Below are positions 1 to 9,580 of a stretch of DNA of 64,000 nucleotides, one piece after another. Positions within the stretch are counted from its first letter, which is position 1. Every line of letters begins with the position of its first letter. The notes below the pieces were generated by a model. That model saw nothing but the letters and a program-made list of their open reading frames with translations, ran no database searches and was not told the DNA's origin. The translations under genes were made by a program, and so were the position numbers. This stretch comes from an uncultured Clostridia bacterium (GTDB lineage Bacteria > Bacillota > Clostridia > Lachnospirales > Lachnospiraceae), in contig CANDNA010000003.1 of NCBI GenBank assembly GCA_947385955.1, positions 146,100 through 210,099 on the forward strand, in the 5' to 3' direction.

Positions 1-198
1 CTTTAAAATTGCTTCTTTATTGCTGATGATTTTCTGATATCGTTTGATTTCATCAGGCGTCTTCATACGAAGTTCGCGGAGAAGTTCATCAATTTCCTCT
101 TTGTTTACGATGATCTTCGTATTGGACAGAGCCTGATATTTACAACTGTCAATATACTGTTCGATTTCATCTATCAACTGCTCTATCTTACTGCTCAT
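1..198 (-). CDS. Partial coiled-coil hypothetical protein downstream of coaD
   Basis: The 5' part of a minus-strand gene runs off the left edge. It starts with ATG at 198 and gives about 66 residues that are rich in Glu, Lys and Ile with heptad-like spacing, suggesting an alpha-helical coiled coil. It begins 16 bases after the coaD stop, so it is probably the last visible gene of the topoisomerase-rsmD-coaD operon. Short coiled-coil proteins are often found next to coaD in Lachnospiraceae, but I do not recognise a named family from the visible part. Confidence 0.6.
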   Translation of the reverse strand, partial: MSSKIEQLIDEIEQYIDSCKYQALSNTKIIVNKEEIDELLRELRMKTPDEIKRYQKIISNKEAILK

Positions 199-214
199 TC
201 TTGCACCTTTCATA

Positions 215-703
215 TCATTTCTGGATTCCAAACTTACTATAGATCATTTTTTCTACGAAATCAGGCACACATCCGGATATATCCCCGCCGAAGCTGGCGA
301 TTTCCCTGACTGTCGTAGAACTCAAGTAGGCATATTCCAGACTGGTCGTAAAAAACATGGTATCCAACGCACCTTTTGACAGCAGCCTGTTTGTCTGTGC
401 ATTCTGCAACTCGTATTCAAAATCGGTAATTGCCCGCAGTCCTCTTACAATCACATGTACATCCCGTGCTCTGGCATAGTCCACAAGTAAGCCGCTGAAG
501 GATTCAACTGTCACATTCGGAATATCTTCAGTGGCTTTTTCCAGTATTTTAACACGTTCTTCCACAGAAAACAATGGCGTTTTCTTGACATTATTCAAAA
601 CACTGACTATGAGTTCGTCAAAAACAGACGCAGATCTTCTGATAATATCCAGGTGCCCGTATGTAACCGGGTCAAAGCTGCCCGGATAGATTGCATTTTT
701 CAT
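215..703 (-). CDS. coaD: Phosphopantetheine adenylyltransferase
   Basis: CoaD transfers AMP from ATP to 4'-phosphopantetheine, the penultimate step of coenzyme A synthesis, in the cytosol. The 162-residue length is normal for the family. The nucleotidyltransferase signature is at the N-terminus ([16 protein letters not shown], with the T/HxGH-type motif), and the conserved C-terminal STTVREI segment is near residue 128. The start has a strong GAGGAGG site and overlaps the rsmD stop by four bases (ATGA), so the two are translationally coupled, the usual rsmD-coaD arrangement. Confidence 0.96.
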   Translation of the reverse strand: MKNAIYPGSFDPVTYGHLDIIRRSASVFDELIVSVLNNVKKTPLFSVEERVKILEKATEDIPNVTVESFSGLLVDYARARDVHVIVRGLRAITDFEYELQNAQTNRLLSKGALDTMFFTTSLEYAYLSSTTVREIASFGGDISGCVPDFVEKMIYSKFGIQK

Positions 704-1251
704 CCTATACTCCTCCTCAGGAACATGTGCTTGTTTGTCTTGTACTGTTTTTCACGTATCAGGGTAAATCCCAGTTCTTTTACAAAGGAAAAATCTGTCT
801 GAAGAGCCGCTTCTATTATAATTATGGTATCATCTGTCACAAACGGTTCCCTAAAAAGCCGGGCAAGCACCTGCTTCTCTGTCCCCTGTCCATAGGGCGG
901 GTCCATAAAAATAAGATCCGCTTCTTCCCTTATGCTGTCCAAGGCAGAAAAAATATCCTGCTGCAGCACCACAGCCCCCTGAGACAATCCGGTAAATTCC
1001 AGATTTTCCCGGATGAGCTTTACCGCCTCTCTGTTATGTTCCACAAAGTATGCTTTCTTTGCACCGCGGCTGAGGGCTTCGATCCCGATACCGCCGCTTC
1101 CGCTGAACAAATCCAGAAAAACGCAGCCCTCTATATGGGGCTGCAGGATATTGAACAGCGTTTCCTTAATCCTGTCCGTTGTGGGTCTGGTCTCCATCCC
1201 CGCCGGTGTTTTCAGCCGCAGACGGCGGGCACTTCCTGCAATTACTCTCAT
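700..1251 (-). CDS. rsmD: 16S rRNA (guanine-966-N2)-methyltransferase
   Basis: RsmD methylates G966 of 16S rRNA in the assembling small subunit. The 183-residue protein starts with the family-typical [13 protein letters not shown], has the SAM-binding loop [20 protein letters not shown] (about residues 44-63) and the catalytic DPPY motif (about residue 117). An AGGAGA site precedes the ATG. It lies 15 bases after the topoisomerase A gene and overlaps coaD by four bases, consistent with one operon. Confidence 0.95.
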   Translation of the reverse strand: MRVIAGSARRLRLKTPAGMETRPTTDRIKETLFNILQPHIEGCVFLDLFSGSGGIGIEALSRGAKKAYFVEHNREAVKLIRENLEFTGLSQGAVVLQQDIFSALDSIREEADLIFMDPPYGQGTEKQVLARLFREPFVTDDTIIIIEAALQTDFSFVKELGFTLIREKQYKTNKHMFLRRSIG

Positions 1252-1266
1252 GATAGTATCTCCTGT

Positions 1267-3504
1267 TCAGATTCTTACTTTCACACCCTTTGTATCCCGG
1301 CTTCCCATTTTCAGCCTGCCGGGCGGAAGCGTTTTTCCCTGGTAGGAAATAGGGGTTTCTTCCGTGCCGCCGATATAATAGACCGCTTCCACATGTTCCC
1401 CGTCGCCAAGCCGCATTCCCCGTACCCCCAGAGCTCCCTTCTTTTTCTCCGGAATTTCATCCAGGGACATCCTGAGAAAACAGCCTGCAGACGACTGCAG
1501 TACAATATCCTTCTGATCCCGGAGCACTGCTATGTTTACAAGTGCATCCCCTTCCTGCAGCCTGGTGGCGGATACCGTTCGTTTCGTCACATCAAATTCA
1601 CTGCCGTCCACAATCTTAATCATGGACAGCCCTGTGACAAAAACCACCCTGCGCAGATTCAGTTCCGTCTGGCTTACGGCATACAGAATCTGTTCGGCCT
1701 GGGAATTATAGTTGCTGATGTTATCTAATGGCACGCCTTTGTCCCGGAATCTGCCAAACGGCACATCCATCGCCTTGACGGTATGCAGTGTGCCGGTATC
1801 CGTAAACAGGCAGATACGCCCTGTATTTTTACAGGAAAATACAAACCGGTTTTCCTGCTCTACCGCTTCCCGGTTCCGCTCATAGGCGCCGGTATCAACA
1901 GCCTTTACATAGCCGAACCGGTCCATCAGAATCATAAGCTCCATCTCTTCCGGTTTCTTCTCTTCAAAGACAGCCTCCGCACCGTCCTCCACCACCGTCC
2001 TGCGTTTTCTTTTGTAGGCTTTCTTAATGGCATCCAGCTCGTTGATAATAACAGTGGCCATAGAATCCCTGCGCTCCAGAATATCCTCATAGCGGTAGAT
2101 ATTGGCAAGGGTTTCCTCATGTTCTCTGACAAGGGCATCCAGTTCCAGGCCGATCAGTTTATACAGACGCATTTCCAGAATGGCGTTTGCCTGCCGTTCG
2201 GTAAACCGGAGCAGTTGTGCCATCACGGCAGACTCTTTGGATTTGAATTTGATGCCTTCGGTTTTTCCCTCCACCAGACAGTTCCTGGCCATTGTCCTGT
2301 CCCGGGATCCCCGCAGGATCTCAATGATCAGGTCAATTACATTACAGGCCTTGATCAGGCCTTCCTGTACCTCTTTCCGCTCCTGTTCCCTGGAAAGCAG
2401 TGTGGTATATTTCCGCTGTGCCAGCTCAAACTGAAAGTCTGCACTGGCTTTTATGATCTGCTTAAGCCCCATTGTCTCCGGCCTGCCCTCTGCAATGGCC
2501 AGCATATTGACACCGAATGTATCTTCCAGACGGGTCTTTTTATAGAGCATATTGATAAAGTTTTCCACATCCGCATCCTTGCGCAGCTCGATTACGATCC
2601 GGATGCCTTCTTTGGAGGACTGGTTGGAGATATCCACCACATCCATTGTCTTTTTGGCTTCTGCAAGGGCTGCCACATCCGACAGGAATCTGGCAATACC
2701 GGAACCGATCATGGGATACGGGATCTGGGTGATTACCAGATTCGTCCTGCCGCCTTTTCCCTTTTCCGTTTCCACTTTGCCCCGGATTTTGATTTTACCG
2801 GTCCCGGTTTCGTAGATTTCTTTCAGTTCCGATTTGTTGATTACAATGCCGCCGGTAGGGAAATCAGGCCCTTTGATATATTTCATCAGTCCGGCCGTAT
2901 CAATGGATTCGTTCTGCATATAAGCCTTCAGTGCATCAATCACCTCACCCAGATTATGAGGAGGGATGCTGGTAGCCATGCCTACGGCGATTCCTTCCGA
3001 CCCATTCACCAGCAGATTGGGAATCTTTACCGGCAGTACCGCCGGTTCTTTTTCCGTTTCGTCAAAATTGGGGATAAAATCCACCACGCCTTTGTCCAGA
3101 TCGGCGAGAAATGCCTCCTGGGTGATCTTCTGCAGACGGGCCTCCGTATAACGCATGGCAGCGGCGCCATCCCCTTCAATATTGCCGAAATTGCCATGAC
3201 CGTCAATCAGAGGCAGCCCCTTTTTAAACTCCTGGGTCATTACCACCAGCGCTTCATAGATGGAACTGTCCCCATGCGGGTGGTATTTTCCCATCGTATC
3301 GCCCACGATACGGGCGCTTTTCCGGTAAGGTCTGTCATAGCGGATGCCCAGTTCATACATATCATAGAGGGTACGCCTCTGTACCGGCTTCAGCCCATCC
3401 CGCACATCAGGCAGAGCGCGGGCTATGATGACACTCATGGCATAGTCGATATATGATTTTTGCATCAATTCCGAATATTCGGTCTTTATGATTCTTTCAT
3501 TCAT
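1267..3504 (-). CDS. Type II DNA topoisomerase subunit A (GyrA/ParC family)
   Basis: This is the DNA cleavage-rejoining subunit of a type II topoisomerase. Visible features are the quinolone-region motif [12 protein letters not shown] (Ser and Glu at the usual resistance positions), the catalytic [11 protein letters not shown] tyrosine near residue 120, a long coiled region and a C-terminal beta-pinwheel. The 745-residue length is short compared with a typical 820-870 residue GyrA. I see no canonical QRRGGKG GyrA box; the C-terminal region has FGRFRDKG instead. It could be a topoisomerase IV A subunit or a second gyrase A, so I leave the symbol blank. The stop of the B subunit lies 12 bases upstream. 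Confidence 0.9.
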   Translation of the reverse strand: MNERIIKTEYSELMQKSYIDYAMSVIIARALPDVRDGLKPVQRRTLYDMYELGIRYDRPYRKSARIVGDTMGKYHPHGDSSIYEALVVMTQEFKKGLPLIDGHGNFGNIEGDGAAAMRYTEARLQKITQEAFLADLDKGVVDFIPNFDETEKEPAVLPVKIPNLLVNGSEGIAVGMATSIPPHNLGEVIDALKAYMQNESIDTAGLMKYIKGPDFPTGGIVINKSELKEIYETGTGKIKIRGKVETEKGKGGRTNLVITQIPYPMIGSGIARFLSDVAALAEAKKTMDVVDISNQSSKEGIRIVIELRKDADVENFINMLYKKTRLEDTFGVNMLAIAEGRPETMGLKQIIKASADFQFELAQRKYTTLLSREQERKEVQEGLIKACNVIDLIIEILRGSRDRTMARNCLVEGKTEGIKFKSKESAVMAQLLRFTERQANAILEMRLYKLIGLELDALVREHEETLANIYRYEDILERRDSMATVIINELDAIKKAYKRKRRTVVEDGAEAVFEEKKPEEMELMILMDRFGYVKAVDTGAYERNREAVEQENRFVFSCKNTGRICLFTDTGTLHTVKAMDVPFGRFRDKGVPLDNISNYNSQAEQILYAVSQTELNLRRVVFVTGLSMIKIVDGSEFDVTKRTVSATRLQEGDALVNIAVLRDQKDIVLQSSAGCFLRMSLDEIPEKKKGALGVRGMRLGDGEHVEAVYYIGGTEETPISYQGKTLPPGRLKMGSRDTKGVKVRI

Positions 3505-3516
3505 GATTCAAAACTC

Positions 3517-5439
3517 CTATATATCCAACTGGGCATCGGTGGCATGATGATAAATAAAAGCCTTTCTGGGGGGTACTTCTGTCCCCATCAGCATCCCCGT
3601 CACATCAGAAGCCATGCGGGCGTCTTCGATTTCCACCAGTTTCAGCATGCGTGTTTCCGGATTCAGGGTCGTTTCCCAGAGCTGGTCCGCATCCATTTCT
3701 CCCAGACCCTTATACCGCTGCAGGGTAAAAGGGCCTTTGTGCCGTTTCCGATACCGCTCCAGAGCCTTATCGTCATACAGATACTCTTCTGTCCCTCTGG
3801 CCGGCATGGCCTTGTACAGGGGCGGCATGGCAATATATACATGTCCTTCATAAATCAGTTCCGGCATAAACCGGTAAAACAGGGTCAGCAGCAGAGTGGA
3901 AATATGCGCCCCGTCCACATCCGCATCTGCCATAATGATGATCTTATCATAACGCAGCCTGCTGATGTCAAAATCATTGCCATAGCCCTCAGAAAATCCG
4001 CAGCCAAAGGCATTGATCATGGTTTTGATTTCCGCATTGGCCAATACCTTGTCAATACTGGCCTTTTCCACATTCAGAATCTTGCCCCGGATGGGAAGGA
4101 TCGCCTGAAACATCCGGTTTCTGGCCGTTTTGGCGCTGCCGCCTGCCGAATCTCCCTCCACGATAAAAATTTCACATTTGGATGCATCCCTGCTTTCGCA
4201 GTTGGCCAGTTTGCCGTTGGAATCAAAGGAAAATTTCTGTTTCGTCAGCATATTGGTTCTGGCCTTTTCCTCTGCCTTCCGGATTTTCGCCGCTTTTTCC
4301 GCACAGCCGATAATCTTTTTCAATACTTCCAGATTCCGGTCAAAATAACGTTGTATTTCTTCTCCGGCGACTTTGGCCACCGCTTTGGCCGCATCCTGAT
4401 TGTCCAGCTTTGTTTTGGTCTGTCCTTCAAATCTGGGATCCGGATGTTTGATGGAAATCACTGCCGTCATACCGCCCCGGATATCGGCCCCGGTGAAATT
4501 CACATCCTTTTCCTTTAATATGTTCAGCTCTCTGGCATAATTGTTAATCACGGTGGTAAAGACCGTTTTAAAACCGGTCAGATGGGTACCGCCCTCCGCA
4601 TTGTAAATATTGTTGCAGAATCCCATAATGGTCTCATGAAATTCATTGACATACTGAAATGCCAGCTCCACGGAAATGCCGTCGCACTCCCCGCTGCAGA
4701 AAATCACCTCATGTACCACTTCTTTGGATTTGTTCATATCCTGGATAAAGCCGGTGATACCATCCGGTTCATGAAATTCCAGAATTTCCGCCGCCTCTCC
4801 CCGTCTGTCCTCAAAGCGGATCGTCAGATTTGGATTCAGATATGCAGTCTCATGAAGACGGCTCTTTACTTCATCTTCCCGGAAACGTGTCCTGTCAAAA
4901 ATCGTGTCGTCCGGCAGAAACGTAATCGTAGTGCCCGTTTCCTTTGTTCTGCCAATCACCGGAAGCAGTCCTTCTTCCAGTTCCACAGCCGGGTTGCCCC
5001 GCTCATATTTGTCCTCGTAAATGTATCCGTCACGTTTGACCTGCACAGTCAACCAGGTGGACAGTGCATTGACAACGGAAGAACCCACACCGTGAAGGCC
5101 GCCGCTGGTTTTATAAACGGTATCGTCAAACTTCCCTCCCGCATGCAGCGTGGTAAAAACAAGCCGTTCCGCACTGATCCCCTTTTCATGCATTCCCACC
5201 GGAATCCCCCGGCCATTATCAGAAACGGTGGCAGAACCGTCTGCATTTAAAACCACTGCGATCTGTGTGCAGTATCCAGCCAGATGTTCATCCACCGCAT
5301 TGTCTACAATCTCATAAATCAAATGGTTCAAACCCTTTGTGGATACACTGCCGATGTACATACCGGGCCGCATCCGGACCGCTTCCAGCCCCTCCAGAAC
5401 CGTAATACTGGAAGCGTCATAGGTTTCCTTCTTTGCCAT
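3517..5439 (-). CDS. Type II DNA topoisomerase subunit B (GyrB/ParE family)
   Basis: This is the ATPase subunit that works with the neighbouring A subunit. The 640-residue protein has the GHKL ATP-binding segment (EIVDNAVDEHLAG, about residue 43; DNGRGIPVG), the Toprim motif EGDSAGGSAK (about residue 420) and the metal-binding DADVDGAH. The C-terminus ends in LDI, which is more GyrB-like, while the paired A subunit lacks a clear GyrA box, so gyrase and topoisomerase IV cannot be separated by eye. The start has an AAAGAGG site. It is the first gene of the operon running to coaD. Confidence 0.92.
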   Translation of the reverse strand: MAKKETYDASSITVLEGLEAVRMRPGMYIGSVSTKGLNHLIYEIVDNAVDEHLAGYCTQIAVVLNADGSATVSDNGRGIPVGMHEKGISAERLVFTTLHAGGKFDDTVYKTSGGLHGVGSSVVNALSTWLTVQVKRDGYIYEDKYERGNPAVELEEGLLPVIGRTKETGTTITFLPDDTIFDRTRFREDEVKSRLHETAYLNPNLTIRFEDRRGEAAEILEFHEPDGITGFIQDMNKSKEVVHEVIFCSGECDGISVELAFQYVNEFHETIMGFCNNIYNAEGGTHLTGFKTVFTTVINNYARELNILKEKDVNFTGADIRGGMTAVISIKHPDPRFEGQTKTKLDNQDAAKAVAKVAGEEIQRYFDRNLEVLKKIIGCAEKAAKIRKAEEKARTNMLTKQKFSFDSNGKLANCESRDASKCEIFIVEGDSAGGSAKTARNRMFQAILPIRGKILNVEKASIDKVLANAEIKTMINAFGCGFSEGYGNDFDISRLRYDKIIIMADADVDGAHISTLLLTLFYRFMPELIYEGHVYIAMPPLYKAMPARGTEEYLYDDKALERYRKRHKGPFTLQRYKGLGEMDADQLWETTLNPETRMLKLVEIEDARMASDVTGMLMGTEVPPRKAFIYHHATDAQLDI

Positions 5440-5473
5440 GCTGCCAACCTCTTTTTCCCAATTTATCCTTTAC

Positions 5474-5503
5474 AATATATACCATAGGCCGGGTTTTCGT
5501 CAA
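5474..5503 (-). promoter_or_regulatory. Sigma-A-like promoter for the topoisomerase-rsmD-coaD operon
   Basis: On the minus strand TTGACG (5503-5498) is followed after 16-18 bases by TATATA/TATATT (around 5480-5474). It lies between the cobQ stop and the topoisomerase B start, so this operon need not depend on readthrough from the cob genes. I see no convincing terminator after cobQ. Confidence 0.6.
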
Positions 5504-5516
5504 ATTATATTATATG

Positions 5517-7037
5517 TCAGGACATTCCGATCATATGGTAGATGGCTTTCAGATCCGTATGCTCCCTGACAATATCTGCCAGCAGGTCATACTGGCTGTT
5601 TTTATAGGTCAGATAATCCGGCTGTTTTCTGCCGGTCCATGCCAGCCCCTTCCGGTCAAACAAAAGCTGTACCAGGTTGCTGCAAAAGCTGCCGGACTCA
5701 AAGATTCCATGCACATAGGTTCCCATACAGCTTCCCGATACAAAACCGTCCTTCTGGCTGGTGTCATCGTCCAGATGCCGGATGGAAGAAAGCCGTCCCA
5801 GCTCTTCCACACTTTCCGTTCTGCCCATATGGATCTCATATCCGGAAAATGTACTGCCGGACAGCGACTGGTAAACCTGATTGCCTTCGTTTCCAATCGG
5901 AAGGATTTCGCCGGACACCCGGCTTCGTACCTTCATTTCCTCAAACACAGTCCGCAGCGGAAGCAGGTCCATTCCCCGCATCCGGCCTTCCCATTCCAGA
6001 CAGTGGGGGTCCGAAAGCTCCTGTCCCATCATCTGAAATCCCCCGCAAATGCCCATCAGCAGACTGGTATTCTGGTGCACCAGATTTTTGATCTTTTTCT
6101 CTATTCCATTTTCCCGCATCCAAAACAAATCATGCATGGTATTTTTCGTGCCGGGCAGCAAAATCAAATCCGGCGTCCCCAGTTCCCGCAGTGTGGAAAC
6201 ATAACGCAGAGATACGTTTTCAATATTTTCCAGCGGATTAAAATCGGTAAAATTGGAAATATGAGGCAGACGGATCACCACAATATCAATCAGTTCCGGC
6301 CGTCTGCCGGAAAGCAGCCGTTCTGCCATCGAATCTTCGTCATCCAGATCCAGTTCCGTATATGGTATGACCCCCGTCACCGGAATATGGCAGCGGTCAT
6401 ACAGCATCCTGATACCGGGTTCCAAAAGGCGGCGGTCTCCCCGGAACTTATTCATAATAAATCCCTTGACCCGCTTTTTTTCCGATTCCTCCAGAAGCCC
6501 CACCGTACCATAAAGCTGGGCAAACACCCCGCCCCTGTCAATGTCTCCGATCAGCAGCACAGGCGCATCCACCATCTCGGCCAGCCCCATATTGACAATA
6601 TCATATTCCCGCAGATTGATTTCCGCCGGGCTGCCTGCCCCTTCAATGATAATAATGCCATATTTACGTTCCAGAGTATGATAGGCATGCAGCACCTCCG
6701 GAATATACTCTTTCTTTTTCCGGTAATATTCCTCTGCCTTCATATTGCCCACCACTTCTCCGTTGACAATGACCTGAGAACCCATTTCGGAATTGGGTTT
6801 TAACAGTATGGGATTCATGGCGATCTCCGGAAAGATACCGGCCGCTTCCGCCTGCATCACCTGCGCCCGTCCCATTTCCAGACCTTCCGCCGTAATATAG
6901 GAATTCAGTGCCATATTCTGGGATTTAAAAGGCGCCGCCGAAAAACCGTCCTGCACAAGCACACGCAACAGTCCCGCGGTAAAAAGACTCTTGCCCACAT
7001 TAGACATTGTTCCCTGAATCATCAAATTGCCTTTCAT
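5517..7037 (-). CDS. cobQ: Cobyric acid synthase (cobyrate amidase)
   Basis: CobQ amidates four side-chain carboxylates (b, d, e, g) of adenosylcobyrinate a,c-diamide using glutamine and ATP. The 506-residue protein has an N-terminal DRTGG-like ATP-binding domain (IQGTMSNVGKS near residue 7; IIIEGAGSPAE near 133) and a C-terminal class I glutamine amidotransferase domain with the nucleophile context GICGGFQMMG (about residue 330). The gene begins one base after the upstream cobD stop, with an AAAGGGG ribosome site inside the end of cobD. It is the last cob gene of this block. Confidence 0.95.
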   Translation of the reverse strand: MKGNLMIQGTMSNVGKSLFTAGLLRVLVQDGFSAAPFKSQNMALNSYITAEGLEMGRAQVMQAEAAGIFPEIAMNPILLKPNSEMGSQVIVNGEVVGNMKAEEYYRKKKEYIPEVLHAYHTLERKYGIIIIEGAGSPAEINLREYDIVNMGLAEMVDAPVLLIGDIDRGGVFAQLYGTVGLLEESEKKRVKGFIMNKFRGDRRLLEPGIRMLYDRCHIPVTGVIPYTELDLDDEDSMAERLLSGRRPELIDIVVIRLPHISNFTDFNPLENIENVSLRYVSTLRELGTPDLILLPGTKNTMHDLFWMRENGIEKKIKNLVHQNTSLLMGICGGFQMMGQELSDPHCLEWEGRMRGMDLLPLRTVFEEMKVRSRVSGEILPIGNEGNQVYQSLSGSTFSGYEIHMGRTESVEELGRLSSIRHLDDDTSQKDGFVSGSCMGTYVHGIFESGSFCSNLVQLLFDRKGLAWTGRKQPDYLTYKNSQYDLLADIVREHTDLKAIYHMIGMS

Positions 7038-7038
7038 C

Positions 7039-8151
7039 CTATCGCCCCTTTGTCAAACGTTTGATTTCTTCCAATATACTTTCATTTTCCTGCCTGGTCC
7101 TGACAGCAATACGATACCAGCCCCGGCCCAGTCCGTCAAACCCTGTGCAGTCCCGGATCAGAATGCCCCGGCATAAAAGCTCTTCCCGGAGAGGGTACCC
7201 GGCATAAAAACAGAGAAAATTGGCATTTCCCGGAAGGACACGCATTCCCAGCTTTTTCAGGGAGGTCTCCAGAAATTTCCGTTCCGTACAGATCAGCGCC
7301 CTTGTTTGACTGATATAGTCAATGCTTTTTTTGTCGTCCAGTGCGGTCAAACCGGCCAGTTGGGCCAGATTGGACACATTCCAGCAGGGAAGCTGCTCCT
7401 GCAGCCTCCTGGCAGTCTCCACGCTATTACAGATACAGTATCCCAGACGGATACCCGGTATGGCATAGAGCTTGGTAAACGCCTTCAACAGAATCAGATT
7501 CGGATACGCACTCACCCAGGAGACATCCAAAAGCCTCCGGATCTCTGTTTCCCACCTCGTACCGTCGCCTTCCCCCTCTTCTGCTGTCAGCTCCCGAAAG
7601 CACTCATCCAGGATCACCGTAATTTTGTTTTTCCGGCAGTGCTCCAGCACCCTGTCAAGCAGCCCCGGCCGGATCAGATCGCCCACCGGATTGTTGGGAT
7701 TGCACAAAAACAGCAAATCCACTTCCGGCGTCAGACGCTCCAGCACCGCTTCCGTCAGCGCAAAGCCCTGTTCTTCCCTCAGTCTCTCATATCGTATCCC
7801 GGCTCCCACCGAAAGAAGTGCCCGCTCATATTCCGAAAAGGAAGGCACCGGCAGTACAGCAGTCACAGCCCCCTCCTTTGCTATGGCCCGTACAGCGGCC
7901 CAGATCAGCTCACAGGCGCCGTTGCCGCATACGATATGCTCCTTTGGAACACTGTGATAAACCGAAAGCGCTTCCCGCAGCCGGCTGCAGTCCGGATCCG
8001 GATACCATTCCCACAGAGTATCGTCCCCACAGACGGCCTGCTGCAAAACCTCCCGGACATAGTCCGGCAGTCCCATCGGACTGGTATTGACAGAAAAATC
8101 CTGTGTGATAAAACAGTCGTACCGATTCCCCCCGTGCGCCTGCTCCGTCAT
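7039..8151 (-). CDS. cobD: Threonine-phosphate decarboxylase-like aminotransferase
   Basis: This fold-type I PLP protein resembles histidinol-phosphate aminotransferase, and in a cob operon it is best read as CobD, which makes (R)-1-aminopropan-2-ol phosphate for the corrin side arm. Seen are the NxSPMGLP entry motif, the CNPNNPVGD segment, and the PLP-lysine region KAFTKLYAIPGIRLGY. I place the start at 8151, where an AGGAGGGG site precedes ATG; a 36-codon upstream extension would overlap cbiC and has no support. The result is 370 residues. It follows cbiC by 22 bases and is joined to cobQ with a one-base gap. Confidence 0.88.
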   Translation of the reverse strand: MTEQAHGGNRYDCFITQDFSVNTSPMGLPDYVREVLQQAVCGDDTLWEWYPDPDCSRLREALSVYHSVPKEHIVCGNGACELIWAAVRAIAKEGAVTAVLPVPSFSEYERALLSVGAGIRYERLREEQGFALTEAVLERLTPEVDLLFLCNPNNPVGDLIRPGLLDRVLEHCRKNKITVILDECFRELTAEEGEGDGTRWETEIRRLLDVSWVSAYPNLILLKAFTKLYAIPGIRLGYCICNSVETARRLQEQLPCWNVSNLAQLAGLTALDDKKSIDYISQTRALICTERKFLETSLKKLGMRVLPGNANFLCFYAGYPLREELLCRGILIRDCTGFDGLGRGWYRIAVRTRQENESILEEIKRLTKGR

Positions 8152-8173
8152 ATGCGCCCCTCCTCTTTCTTTT

Positions 8174-8809
8174 CTATCCGCGCCCGGCCGCTTCATACAG
8201 CAGGGCATTGAAAATTGCCGCCGCCACATTGCTGCCGCCCTTTCTGCCTCTGGGGACAATACAGGGAATACCCGAGGCGATCAGACGCTCCTTTGCCTCT
8301 GTCACATTGACAAATCCCACCGGAGCCCCGATCACAAATCCGGGATGAATCTTTCCCTCCTCTGCCAGTTCCACCAGCCGCAGCAGAGCCGTAGGCGCAT
8401 TGCCGATCACATAGATCAGGGATTCCTCCGTCTGCGCGGTTTTCTCCATACTGACCACGGCTCTTGTCACCTGCCTCTGCCTGGCAAGCCGCGCCACCTC
8501 TTCATCCGCCATATAGCAAAGCACCCTGCCCCCCAGCCTGCCAAGCGCCCTCTCATTGATGCCGGCCCTGGCCATATTGGTATCCGTCACCGCACTGCTG
8601 CCCAGACGCAGCGCCCGGTCAGCCGCCTCCATACTCCCATCCGAAAAATACAGACTGTCCAGATAAGAAAAATCCGCCGTCGTATGGATTACCCGCTGTA
8701 TCACAGCCCCATACCGGTCCGGAAGCGCCCTGCCCATCTGTCTGATTTCCTCTGCTATGATACGAAAACTCTCTGCCTCAATTTCTTCCGGCCTGATATA
8801 CTCTGCCAT
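8174..8809 (-). CDS. cbiC: Cobalt-precorrin-8 methylmutase
   Basis: CbiC moves the C11 methyl group to C12, giving cobyrinate. The 211-residue length fits. The catalytic-histidine segment RVIHTTADFSY (about residues 40-50), the DTNMARAGIN stretch (about 80) and the C-terminal GAPVGFVNVTEAKE and PRGRKGGSNVAAAIFNALL motifs are all present. It is the first cob gene after the 1.2-kb scar at 8810-10020, and its start is preceded by GGGAGAGAAAGGA. I could not identify a clear promoter directly in front of it. Confidence 0.94.
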   Translation of the reverse strand: MAEYIRPEEIEAESFRIIAEEIRQMGRALPDRYGAVIQRVIHTTADFSYLDSLYFSDGSMEAADRALRLGSSAVTDTNMARAGINERALGRLGGRVLCYMADEEVARLARQRQVTRAVVSMEKTAQTEESLIYVIGNAPTALLRLVELAEEGKIHPGFVIGAPVGFVNVTEAKERLIASGIPCIVPRGRKGGSNVAAAIFNALLYEAAGRG

Positions 8810-8874
8810 GCCTGGTTCCTTTCTCTCCCATTGTGGAGGGGGTAAAGCTCTTTGTATTTTTATTTGCAGGTGTC

Positions 8875-9109
8875 CGCCGGTTCCTGTCTATAGCCTGTTT
8901 CCGGTTCCGGGCTGCGGATAGAAGAAATTCCAAGTACTTTGATACTGGATTTTTCAAACAATGACACAACCGGCCCGCATTCGCCATCCAGGCTCAGGCG
9001 GGCCTTTCCCGGACATCCCTGTCCGGGAATCGCTGTCTGTGAACAAAGTACTAAGAATTTCTGATATCCTCCACAGTCACCGGAAACAGGCTATGGACAG
9101 GAACCGGCG
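8875..9109. repeat. Long inverted repeat enclosing two strong hairpins
   Basis: Arms 8875-8905 and 9079-9109 are inverted copies of 31 bases with one difference, which becomes a G-U pair if the plus strand is transcribed. Pairing continues imperfectly inward (8914-8941 with 9045-9072, about 23 of 28). The 100-base centre holds two hairpins: 8972-9004 with 7-bp outer arms, and 9008-9027, an 8-bp perfect stem with a 4-base loop. On the minus strand the second hairpin reads ACAGGGATGT across its loop, and the first has TGGAT in its inner loop. The element may be a structured RNA or a MITE-like palindromic repeat; no open reading frame in it looks real. Confidence 0.75.
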
Positions 9110-9196
9110 AATGCACACAATGAAAAGAAAACCTGTATACTATAAAGATACCACAAATCTCTGCTGATGGACAGATAGTAAAACGCTCCGCTGCAT

Positions 9197-9225
9197 TTGA
9201 CAGGATCGGGTAAAGCTGTTACAAT
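9197..9225 (+). promoter_or_regulatory. Consensus-like promoter pointing into the IS remnant
   Basis: TTGACA (9197-9202) and TACAAT (9220-9225) are separated by exactly 17 bases on the plus strand. The predicted transcript starts near 9232 and would pass through small hairpins (about 9245-9260 with a GATA loop; 9275-9291) before reaching the transposase remnant. It runs against the cob genes. Confidence 0.55.
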
Positions 9226-9305
9226 AAAAACCCAAAAGGGAATACTGCCGATAGGCGGTCAGCCCTCAGAAATTAGTTACTAAAAAAGTAACCGCATCCT
9301 TTGGC

Positions 9306-9511
9306 TGTGAAGTGAGCCCCTTTTGTTAGACAAAAATGAAAGTCTAACGAAAGGGGTTATTTCTATGTCTGGAAGAAAAATATATTCCGCAGAACTCAAG
9401 CTGGAAATTGTGGAACGGTATCTCAAAGGAGATATTGGAATTAAAAAACTGGCACAGGAATACCATGTCAGCTATGGTGATATCCAAAAGTGGAGGGATG
9501 ACTATCAGAAA
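9306..9511 (+). mobile_element. Left-end remnant of an IS3-like insertion sequence
   Basis: The left end appears to begin near 9306, followed by an inverted repeat at 9317-9331/9342-9356 (15-base arms, one mismatch) just before the transposase start. Such hairpins at IS ends can reduce translation from incoming transcripts. Only the 5' part of the transposase gene remains; the right end and the second reading frame are missing, and homology stops near 9511. The insertion lies between cbiB and cbiC. Confidence 0.6.
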
Positions 9512-9580
9512 ATGTCGGACGCTACAAGATCGTTTCCGGCTTTTCTTTTTCTGCCTGCTATGCTTTTACATCAAAGCTAA
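9365..9580 (+). pseudogene. Truncated transposase OrfA (IS3-type helix-turn-helix)
   Basis: ATG at 9365 has an AAAGGGG site. The first 49 codons encode a transposase-type helix-turn-helix: a basic KIYSAELKLEIVERYLKG start followed by KKLAQEYHVSYGDIQKW. After DDYQK the reading frame continues into unrelated sequence for about 22 codons and stops at 9580, so the protein is a truncated fusion product. I infer a decayed insertion sequence. Confidence 0.65.

Noticed and set aside
1783..3456. Long plus-strand open frame (557 codons) opposite the topoisomerase A gene
   Set aside because: It is the antisense shadow of a well-supported gene; the translation is rich in His, Cys and Phe, has no motif and no ribosome site.
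8810..9300. Cobalamin riboswitch before cbiC
   Set aside because: I read both strands for the GCCACTG, GGGAA and AGTCAGGAGACCTGCC-like signatures of the B12 aptamer and saw none; the structure there is a palindromic repeat.
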